From positions 1 through 7,285 of the forward strand of contig JAEUWE010000442.1 in the NCBI GenBank assembly GCA_016791465.1: DNA of 7,285 nt, read 5' to 3'. The DNA is from Pseudobdellovibrionaceae bacterium. Lineage in GTDB: Bacteria > Bdellovibrionota > Bdellovibrionia > Bdellovibrionales > JAMPXM01. Within the stretch, counting starts at the first letter, position 1; every line of letters starts with the position of its first letter. A model generated the notes under the pieces. It searched no databases, was not told the DNA's origin, and worked only from the letters and a program-made list of their open reading frames with translations. A program made the position numbers and the translations under genes. Positions 1 to 5,539 of the stretch are shown here, in pieces.

Positions 1-311
1 AGTATCGTGCTCGTCATCTCTTTGATCGAATCGGGGTTCGCGCGATCGGCCGCTGTTGTCGCCAGATGCATCACCATGGTGACATCTTGAGGTAGCCGCA
101 CGGAACGCACGTCGCCTGCGAGAAACTCCACGCCTTTAAGACTTGCAAACTCGGGATGCTTCGCCAGGAAGGACGCCGGGTTTCGACTCATCATCGTGAG
201 GCGTGGATGAACAGCACCTGACGCCAACCGAGCGTCGAGAATCGAAAGGCCGTAAAAACCGGTGCCGCCGGTGATCAGAACATGTTCATCGTGAAGCGAC
301 GCGAGAGTCAC
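1..311 (-). CDS. NAD-dependent epimerase/dehydratase (extended SDR), N-terminal part only
   Basis: The first 103 codons are visible; the rest lies beyond the left edge. The product begins with a Rossmann nucleotide-binding motif, GGTGFYG (residues 15-21), after a short beta strand (VLIT). It continues with GDV (66-68) and MHLAT (81-85), in the order expected of extended short-chain dehydrogenases acting on nucleotide sugars. The catalytic YxxxK is not in view. The start is taken as GTG at 311-309, which overlaps the TGA of the RfbH gene as GTGA and implies translational coupling. Relatives of this type occur in O-antigen clusters beside rfbF/rfbG/rfbH, where they act as epimerases or as 4-keto (or side-chain) reductases on CDP-sugars. 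A reductase finishing the CDP-deoxysugar made by the upstream genes is the likeliest role. The exact reaction cannot be told from this fragment. Confidence 0.85.
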   Translation of the reverse strand, partial: MTLASLHDEHVLITGGTGFYGLSILDARLASGAVHPRLTMMSRNPASFLAKHPEFASLKGVEFLAGDVRSVRLPQDVTMVMHLATTAADRANPDSIKEMTSTI

Positions 312-1603
312 TTGCTCACTGCCGCCCGCAAGCGATCGGCGATGTAATCCAAGTGCGGACGCTCAAGCCCTGGCCAGACTCCAACCCAGAATGTGTCGTT
401 CATAATACGATCGGTATTGGTGAGCTCTCCCACCACGCGATGAGAGATTTCGCGATAGGCTGGCTGCTTGAGGAGATGACCGCCAAACAAGAGTCGCGTG
501 CCAATTTTTTCATCCTCAAGACGGCGCACCAACTCGTTGCGCGAGATCGGGCTCTTCGCCTCGACCGTCATCGCAAAACCAAACCACGAAGGATCTGCGC
601 CTGCCGTTGCGCGCGGAAGCATCAGGCGATCCTCAAGACCGCTCAACTTTTCGCGAAGATAGGTGAAGTTCTCGCGTCGGCGTTCGATAAAGCCAGGAAG
701 TTTTTTAAGCTGCGATACACCAATCGCGGCCTGCATATCGCTGACCTTCAAATTATAACCGACGTGGCTATAGATGTATTTGTGATCATAACCTTTCGGA
801 AGATCACCCAGCTGCCAATCGAAACGCTTCTTACACGTGTTGTCTTTTCCCGGAGGGCACCAGCAGTCGCGTCCCCAATCGCGAATCGATTCCGCTGCCA
901 GCTTCAACTGTGGATTCGACATGCAAACGGCACCGCCCTCGCCCATCGTGATGTGATGAGCCGGGTAAAAACTGACTGTCGCAATATCGCCAAAAGTTCC
1001 GATCTTCTGCCCATTGAAGCTCGCACCCAAGGCATCACAGCAGTCCTCAACAAGCCAAAGCCCGTGACGATCGCAGAACTCTTTTACAGTTTTCACATCG
1101 AAAGCGTTGCCGAGAGTGTGGGCGACCATCACCGCTTTTGTCTTCGGCGAACGAGCAGCTTCCAGTTTCGTTACGTCGATCTCATAGGTACCAAGCTCGA
1201 CGTCGACAAAGACCGGGATACATCCGTGCTGAATAATTGGATTCACCGTGGTCGGAAAGCCAGCCGCTACCGTGATCACTTCGTCGCCCGCGCGAACCCG
1301 ACGCTCACCAAGACGTGGTGACGTGAGCGCCGCAAAGGCCACAAGGTTCGCAGACGAACCGCTATTCACAAGCAGAGCGAATTTCGTTCCAAAAAACTCA
1401 GCAAACTTCTTTTCAAAGTCCGTCGCAAAACGGCCGGCCGTCAGCCACATGTCGAGACTCGATTCAACCAAGTGAACCAGATCGTCCTCGTCGATGATTT
1501 TGCCAGTGACCGGCAGATAGTCCTGACCGGGACGCATCACGCGCTTTGGCTGTTCACGAAAGTACGCACGAGTCACATCGATAACGGATTCACGAGTTGC
1601 CAT
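308..1603 (-). CDS. rfbH: CDP-4-keto-6-deoxy-D-glucose 3-dehydrase (RfbH/DdhC/AscC, E1)
   Basis: This 431-residue protein is a DegT/DnrJ/EryC1 aminotransferase-fold enzyme. It is recognisable as E1 of 3,6-dideoxyhexose synthesis, which uses PMP and a [2Fe-2S] cluster to remove the C3 hydroxyl of CDP-4-keto-6-deoxyglucose. Two hallmarks are present. The PLP-lysine position reads SFYPAHHITMGEGGA (211-225), so H216 replaces the usual Schiff-base Lys. The cluster cysteines C189, C247, C249 and C257 keep the exact spacing C-X57-C-X1-C-X7-C. The segment RDWGRDCWCPPGKDNTC (241-257) and the stretch YSHVGYNLK (278-286) are also typical. Length matches the family (about 435). The ATG at 1603 has GGAGGA 9 nt upstream and lies 3 bp after the transketolase C-half stop; the 3' end overlaps the next gene by 4 bp. 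In known pathways E1 works with an iron-sulfur flavoprotein reductase, E3 (DdhD/AscD), which is not in this window. An ordinary transaminase role is excluded by the missing Lys. Confidence 0.95.
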   Translation of the reverse strand: MATRESVIDVTRAYFREQPKRVMRPGQDYLPVTGKIIDEDDLVHLVESSLDMWLTAGRFATDFEKKFAEFFGTKFALLVNSGSSANLVAFAALTSPRLGERRVRAGDEVITVAAGFPTTVNPIIQHGCIPVFVDVELGTYEIDVTKLEAARSPKTKAVMVAHTLGNAFDVKTVKEFCDRHGLWLVEDCCDALGASFNGQKIGTFGDIATVSFYPAHHITMGEGGAVCMSNPQLKLAAESIRDWGRDCWCPPGKDNTCKKRFDWQLGDLPKGYDHKYIYSHVGYNLKVSDMQAAIGVSQLKKLPGFIERRRENFTYLREKLSGLEDRLMLPRATAGADPSWFGFAMTVEAKSPISRNELVRRLEDEKIGTRLLFGGHLLKQPAYREISHRVVGELTNTDRIMNDTFWVGVWPGLERPHLDYIADRLRAAVSK

Positions 1604-1606
1604 CAG

Positions 1607-2518
1607 TTAAAGTCCTCCACGGACAAAGGCGCCAAGACGGAGGCGCAGCTGTTCATCGCTGATCTCATGCTCGGAGAGCGCATGCTGATAGGATCCGCAG
1701 CTATGAACGAATTGATCTTTCAAAGAAAAAACTTTCATCGGCGGTACCGCAAATCCCGCGTCAAGTACAGCATCCGCAACTGCGGAAGCCAGTCCGCCAT
1801 AGCGGCTATGCTCTTCAATGACCAGGAGTTGCTTTGCTGAGCGCGCAAGCTCGATAAGCTCATGATGAACGGGCTTCACGCGCAGAACGCTCACGTGACC
1901 GAGATCAAGATCTTTGGCAAGCTCAGCGCCGAGAGCCGTCATCGAGCCCATCGTCAGAAGAAGCGGACGACCTGCCGGTGATGGACGCAAAATCTGTGGC
2001 GTCGTCGATACGAGTTCACCCTTACTGACGGCCGGGCGATCGCTTTTTCCGATGCGTATATAACAGGGCTTATTTGAAGACAGCGCCTCTTTGAAGCAAA
2101 CGGCAAGCTCTGCCGCATCGGCCGGCGTATAGATCTGAATTCCCGGAACGGCACGAAGAGCCGCGACGTCCTCGCCGCACTGGTGCGAAGCGCCGAGCGT
2201 TGAATAGACAAGTCCGGCTCCGTCGCCAAGAAAAATCACCGGGTAACTCATATGGCAGACGTCCATCTTGATCTGCTCAAGAACGCGAATCGGCACAAAT
2301 GCTGAGAGCCCGTAGACGATCGGCCTTAAGCCCGCTTTTGCAAGCCCCGCCGCCATGCCAACCATTGCCTGTTCCATCACTCCGACATTCACAAATGACT
2401 GCGGAAGTTTTGTTCGAAGCGCATCAAATAGCGCATAGCCATGATCGCCACTCAGCACCATATAGCGCGAGTCGTGGCTGCAGGCATCAACCAAGATCTT
2501 TGAAAGACGCTCACGCAT
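1607..2518 (-). CDS. Split transketolase, C-terminal subunit (pyrimidine-binding and C-terminal domains)
   Basis: The 303-residue product corresponds to the Pyr and C-terminal domains of transketolase. Residues 43-60 carry VNVGVMEQAMVGMAAGLA, in which E49 is the conserved glutamate that activates the aminopyrimidine of thiamine diphosphate in the partner subunit. GASHQCGED (109-117) matches the conserved region around the substrate-binding His (H112), and IRIGKSDRP (154-162) follows. The C-terminal domain begins near residue 185 (LLLTMGSM) and has the expected VIEEHSRYGGL (233-243). Start: ATG at 2518 with GGAGGT 5 nt upstream, overlapping the N-subunit gene by 8 bp (ATGCGTGA), so the two halves should be made together. 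The RKxS and PSN phosphate-contact segments of full-length transketolases are not evident by eye, as is usual in split forms. Given its place directly before rfbH, I infer a dedicated role in two-carbon transfer to a nucleotide sugar rather than the pentose phosphate pathway. Confidence 0.9.
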   Translation of the reverse strand: MRERLSKILVDACSHDSRYMVLSGDHGYALFDALRTKLPQSFVNVGVMEQAMVGMAAGLAKAGLRPIVYGLSAFVPIRVLEQIKMDVCHMSYPVIFLGDGAGLVYSTLGASHQCGEDVAALRAVPGIQIYTPADAAELAVCFKEALSSNKPCYIRIGKSDRPAVSKGELVSTTPQILRPSPAGRPLLLTMGSMTALGAELAKDLDLGHVSVLRVKPVHHELIELARSAKQLLVIEEHSRYGGLASAVADAVLDAGFAVPPMKVFSLKDQFVHSCGSYQHALSEHEISDEQLRLRLGAFVRGGL

Positions 2519-3308
2519 GACCGACCTCCAACTGTTTGCGCGCTTCCGCCAAGAGCTCCGGCGTCAAGCGGCGATAATGCCATTCGTTATTGTCTTCCAT
2601 AAAGGTCAGGCCTTTACCTTTTTTCGTCCGCGCCACAATCGCGCGCGGTCGTCCCTCCGTCGGTGCACGAAACGCCGACGCCAGCGTCGCCACCGAATGC
2701 CCATCGCAATCATGTGTCGAAAAACCGAAGGCTTTAAACTTGTCGGCAAATGGCTCCATGTCGATCACTTCATGAATGCGACCCATTGCCTGGTGGCCAT
2801 TCGCATCGACAATCACCGTGAGGTTGTCGAGCTTGTGGTGCCCCGCAAAGAGCAGGGCTTCCCACATTGAACCTTCGTTCATCTCACCATCGCCGACGAT
2901 ACAGTAGACATGGCCTTTTTGCTTTAGACGCTTTTTGCCGAGCGCGTAGCCAACCGCAACCGGAAGACCGTGCCCAAGAGAGCCACTTGAAACTTCAAGC
3001 AGAGGAACGCGTGCTTCAGAAAGACCATGAAGGAGTGAGCCGTCGGAAAAATACTTTTCCAGATGTTTGTGCTCAAGCCACCCGAGTTCGCTATAGCCCG
3101 CATAGAGCGCCATCACACCGTGGCCTTTTGACAGCAAAATGCGATCTCGCTCGGGATCGTCTGCACCCCGACCGAGATTCATCACTTCACCCAAGAGCGC
3201 AGCTGTAATCTCGACCATTGAGAACGCACAGGCGATGTGAACAGAACTTCCGGCCCAGGCCATTTCAACAATTTCACGTCGGAGTTTTGTCGGATTAAGC
3301 CCGGCCAT
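2511..3308 (-). CDS. Split transketolase, N-terminal subunit (thiamine diphosphate PP domain)
   Basis: This is the 265-residue PP-domain half of a two-subunit transketolase. From the chosen start it shows SVHIACAFS (22-30, conserved H24), SKGHG (60-64), GSLGHG (109-114), and the thiamine diphosphate/Mg2+ motif beginning GDGEMNEG (139-146, D140) and ending DANG (168-171, N170). Near the C-terminus, NEWHYRRL (241-248) carries the active-site His (H244). All cofactor residues expected of a working subunit are therefore present. The reading frame is open up to 3434, but the ATG at 3308 is preferred: it has GAGGA 5 nt upstream, and the protein then starts MAGLNPTKLRREIVEMAW like other N-halves. 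The 42 extra codons lie inside the previous gene and look non-homologous. The gene overlaps the end of the GDP-mannose gene by 14 bp and the C-subunit gene by 8 bp. The donor is probably a ketose phosphate; the acceptor is not determined by sequence. Confidence 0.9.
   Translation of the reverse strand: MAGLNPTKLRREIVEMAWAGSSVHIACAFSMVEITAALLGEVMNLGRGADDPERDRILLSKGHGVMALYAGYSELGWLEHKHLEKYFSDGSLLHGLSEARVPLLEVSSGSLGHGLPVAVGYALGKKRLKQKGHVYCIVGDGEMNEGSMWEALLFAGHHKLDNLTVIVDANGHQAMGRIHEVIDMEPFADKFKAFGFSTHDCDGHSVATLASAFRAPTEGRPRAIVARTKKGKGLTFMEDNNEWHYRRLTPELLAEARKQLEVGHA
2524..2529 (-). promoter_or_regulatory. Shine-Dalgarno GGAGGT of the transketolase C-subunit
   Basis: On the minus strand GGAGGT lies 5 nt before the ATG at 2518, inside the 3' end of the N-subunit gene. 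A full-strength site inside an 8-bp overlap suggests both re-initiation and independent entry, fitting equal production of the two halves of one enzyme. Confidence 0.75.
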
Positions 3309-4743
3309 ACGTATCCTCATAGCGAACGATATCATCTTCGCCAAAATAAGTTCCCAGCTGCACTTCAACGAACTCAATCGGTTCGGCTCCGGTGTTGCGC
3401 ATGCGGTGTTTTGCACCAATCGGAATAGACACATGCGATCCCGCTTGAACCGCGATCACCTGTTCGTTGAGCACGACTTCGCCGCGACCGCTCACAATGA
3501 TCCAATGCTCAGCACGCTTAGCGTGCGACTGATAAGAAATCTGCGCACCCGGCTCAACGGTGATCGTTTTTGATTTGAATTTCGGAGTATCGCGCAGAAC
3601 CTCAAACTGTCCCCAGGGGCGCACTTCAAATTGATGATGAACAGCACGGTAAGAGGCGGCCTCGCCGTGAGTCTTGAGTTTTTCAACAGCCTCTTTGACG
3701 TGCTCGCTCGTATCACGCTTCACGATCAAAAGGGCGTCAGCGGTATCGATAACCATCAAGTCGCGCGCTCCGACCACCGCATAGGTTTTGTCCCCGTTTG
3801 GCATGACAAAACAGTTTTCAGCCTGTACCGAAACCGTCGGGTGATGGCTTTTTGAAGATTTTAAAATATCAGCCATCGCATCCCAAGAGCCAACATCGCT
3901 CCAATCAAACGTACACGGCACCGTGACGTGGGACTCCAGTCGCTCCATCACAGCGTAGTCGATGGAGATCGGCTGAACAGTGTCATACACGGAGTTAAGA
4001 TTGGAATGATCGAGCTTCAGCTGATCAATGGGATTCCAAACCTCTGGAGCATGCTTCTTTAAAAGCTCGATCATTGTCTTCACTTTGAAGACGAACATTC
4101 CCGCATTCCAGAAATAGCAACCCTCAAGCAAAAACTGACGAGCCGTCTCGACGCCAGGCTTTTCGCGAAAACGCTTCGCCCTCACCGCCGTCTTGCCAAT
4201 CACGCCAGGCTCCGTCTCGATGTACCCATATCCGGTTGCGGGATAAGTCGGCTTCACTCCAAGAGTGACGATCTCGCCTTCTTTCGCAAAACCGATCGCC
4301 TCTTGAACGGCGGTGCGGAATGCCGTCTCGTTCTCAATCAGCTGATCGGCCGGAAATACACCGCAAATCGTCTCCATCGCCACGGACGGTTGAGCGAGAC
4401 CACGATTCAAAATTTCTTTACAGAGCAGAGCAATCGCCGCCGCGGTGTTGCGACCGCGCGGTTCGTAAACGACATTCTCAGCACTCAGGCCTTGAGACTT
4501 TAAGGTTTTCTCGGTGAGGACTTTCAAATCGCGCGTCGTGATCGTCCACGGCGTTTCTTTCGAAAGCGGAGTCACGCGCGCCAAGGTTCGCGCAAACAAC
4601 GAGTGTTCGAGTGCTTCGCCAAAAAGTTCACAGAACTGTTTCGGGAAGCTCTGGCGCGATACGGGCCAGAGGCGTGTGCCGCTGCCTCCGGAAAGAACCA
4701 CAGGAATAAACGTCGTTTCGGTAGACGAATCGGATCGGGTCAT
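3295..4743 (-). CDS. manC: Mannose-1-phosphate guanylyltransferase / mannose-6-phosphate isomerase (ManC/AlgA type, bifunctional)
   Basis: The 482-residue product makes GDP-mannose from mannose 1-phosphate and GTP. Its C-terminal cupin domain belongs to the type II phosphomannose isomerases. The N-terminal nucleotidyltransferase domain has the signature VVLSGGSGTRLWPVSRQSFP (15-34), then EPRGRNTAAAIA (94-105), FPADQ (130-134), EKP (194-196), FWNAGMFVF (211-219) and FDWSDVGSWDA (279-289). The cupin runs from about 374 (VRPWGQFEVL) to 475 and contains YQSHAKRAEHW (404-414), SIPIGAKHR (439-447) and FGEDDIVRYED (468-477). Length fits the bifunctional family (about 470-480). Two details depart from the common form: PADQ in place of PADH/PSDH, and QSHAKR in place of QMHHHR, although Q405, H407 and the REHW-like block remain. 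The ATG at 4743 has no clear Shine-Dalgarno. It is the first gene of the minus-strand operon and ends 14 bp inside the next gene. GDP-mannose would feed mannose, rhamnose, fucose or perosamine branches of a surface glycan. Confidence 0.95.
   Translation of the reverse strand: MTRSDSSTETTFIPVVLSGGSGTRLWPVSRQSFPKQFCELFGEALEHSLFARTLARVTPLSKETPWTITTRDLKVLTEKTLKSQGLSAENVVYEPRGRNTAAAIALLCKEILNRGLAQPSVAMETICGVFPADQLIENETAFRTAVQEAIGFAKEGEIVTLGVKPTYPATGYGYIETEPGVIGKTAVRAKRFREKPGVETARQFLLEGCYFWNAGMFVFKVKTMIELLKKHAPEVWNPIDQLKLDHSNLNSVYDTVQPISIDYAVMERLESHVTVPCTFDWSDVGSWDAMADILKSSKSHHPTVSVQAENCFVMPNGDKTYAVVGARDLMVIDTADALLIVKRDTSEHVKEAVEKLKTHGEAASYRAVHHQFEVRPWGQFEVLRDTPKFKSKTITVEPGAQISYQSHAKRAEHWIIVSGRGEVVLNEQVIAVQAGSHVSIPIGAKHRMRNTGAEPIEFVEVQLGTYFGEDDIVRYEDTYGRA
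3314..3318 (-). promoter_or_regulatory. Shine-Dalgarno GAGGA that decides the start of the transketolase N-subunit
   Basis: On the minus strand GAGGA is followed by 5 nt (TACGT) and then the ATG at 3308. It lies within the last codons of the guanylyltransferase gene. It supports the short 265-residue form over the longer open frame starting at 3434, which has no such site in a sensible position. Confidence 0.75.
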
Positions 4744-4844
4744 AGACCCGGTAAAACACCATATTTTTAGGGGCTTGGCACCGTCGCGAGTCGCATCGCG
4801 TTATGCGGAATCGGCGCTGAACTCTTGTGCTAACCTTGAAGGGT
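4744..4844. promoter_or_regulatory. Divergent intergenic region between manC and the HEPN/MNT pair
   Basis: This ~100-bp gap must hold promoters for both directions. On the plus strand an extended -10-like TGCTAACCT (4828-4836) lies just before the ATG at 4845, and a TTGGCA box lies at 4775-4780, too far away to pair with it; neither is convincing alone. On the minus strand an AT-rich run, CTAAAAATAT (4770-4761), could be a -10 giving a short leader for manC, but no good -35 was found. A CGCGA-N6-TCGCG inverted repeat (4785-4800) sits between the two and could be an operator. No transcription terminator is visible here. Confidence 0.35.
4785..4800. repeat. Short inverted repeat CGCGA-N6-TCGCG in the divergent promoter region
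   Basis: Two perfect 5-bp arms (4785-4789 and 4796-4800) are separated by GTCGCA. The position, upstream of the HEPN/MNT genes and of manC, suits a regulator binding site. Five-base arms of C and G are short enough to arise by chance. Confidence 0.3.
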
Positions 4845-5246
4845 ATGAGTAGCTCTTTTTTTATTTCTGACGGAATCGATATCGCACCTCTGCTCAGTGC
4901 CCATCTCCAATTTGAGCAGGCGCTTAAAGTTGCAAAATCGGATCTCGAGAAGGCCGGGACGATTCAGTACTTTGAGTTCACATTTGAACTCGCCTGGAAA
5001 ACTCTGAGGCGCATATTGAAAGCGCGCGGAAAAGACCTCAACAGTCCAAAAACTGTGCTACGTGAAGCTGCTCTTGAGGGTCTCATCAATGCTCCTGAAA
5101 TCTGGTTTCAGTTCATCGATGACCGAAACGAAACAGTTCACACCTACAGACGAGAGCTTGCCGAACAGATTTTCTCTCGTCTGCCGACATTTAACTCAGA
5201 GGTGTCAAAACTCATTTCCAAACTCAAAAATCTGAAAGAGCCATGA
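4845..5246 (+). CDS. HEPN-domain protein, HI0074/HepT-like (nucleotidyltransferase substrate-binding; candidate RNase toxin)
   Basis: The 133-residue helical protein matches the HI0074 branch of the HEPN fold. It has FEFTFELAWKTLRRIL (43-58), then SPKTVLREAALEGLI (67-81), then the signature RNETVHTY (94-101). The last is exactly RX4HXY (R94, H99, Y101), the catalytic motif of HepT-type HEPN RNases, in which the tyrosine is the residue AMPylated by the partner MNT protein. The frame also has a GTG at 4827, but the family N-terminus aligns better with the ATG at 4845. The only Shine-Dalgarno-like sequence (GAAGGG, 4838-4843) is one base from that ATG, so translation may be leaderless or weak. 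The stop overlaps the next start as ATGA. Either a type VII toxin or an older-style 'substrate-binding subunit' name would fit; the RNase activity is inferred from the motif. Confidence 0.85.
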   Translation: MSSSFFISDGIDIAPLLSAHLQFEQALKVAKSDLEKAGTIQYFEFTFELAWKTLRRILKARGKDLNSPKTVLREAALEGLINAPEIWFQFIDDRNETVHTYRRELAEQIFSRLPTFNSEVSKLISKLKNLKEP

Positions 5247-5539
5247 GTCTTCAGATCGAGCCGCGCCATCTCAAAATCGTCCTCGATATTCTGGGACCTC
5301 ATGCGGCGCACACGGCTGTTTTTGGTTCACGGGCAAAGGGAACGGCGCGCACCCTTTCCGATCTCGATCTCGTCATGCGAATTTCAATCGCACCGACCGA
5401 TATCGCCAAACTTCGCGCCGCATTTGAGGAATCAAACCTTCCCTACAAAGTGGATCTCGTCCTTCTCAGTGACCTCAGCGCAGACTTCCTTGAGCTGGTC
5501 GAAAAAGACTTTGTGCCGCTTACGGCGCCGACGCCTTAA
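5243..5539 (+). CDS. Minimal nucleotidyltransferase, MntA/HI0073-like (candidate antitoxin)
   Basis: This is a 98-residue single-domain Pol-beta-like nucleotidyltransferase. The core VFGSRAKGTARTLSDLDLVM (26-45) contains GSX10DXD exactly (G28, S29, D40, D42), and a third acidic residue is D71 in YKVDLVLL (68-75). The metal-binding triad is therefore complete and the enzyme is expected to be active. In the MntA-HepT family the MNT protein transfers AMP from ATP to the HEPN toxin's RX4HXY tyrosine and silences it. The gene starts within the stop of its partner (ATGA) with only a weak AGAG before it, so it should be translated by coupling. The toxin-first order agrees with known HepT-MntA pairs. 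Its last 20 bp overlap the 3' end of the convergent lipoprotein gene. Confidence 0.88.
   Translation: MSLQIEPRHLKIVLDILGPHAAHTAVFGSRAKGTARTLSDLDLVMRISIAPTDIAKLRAAFEESNLPYKVDLVLLSDLSADFLELVEKDFVPLTAPTP

Noticed and set aside
353..1321. A 322-codon open frame on the plus strand
   Set aside because: It lies wholly antisense to the well-supported rfbH gene, has no recognisable motif or start signal, and has the composition of a reverse-strand shadow.
308..1603. Naming the DegT-family protein a sugar aminotransferase (perosamine synthase-like)
   Set aside because: The Schiff-base lysine is replaced by His and the four iron-sulfur cysteines are present, which identifies the 3-dehydrase.
2511..3434. 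Reading the two transketolase genes as one gene broken by a frameshift
   Set aside because: The second gene has its own ATG and a strong GGAGGT, the split falls at the natural boundary between PP and Pyr domains, and split transketolases are a known class.
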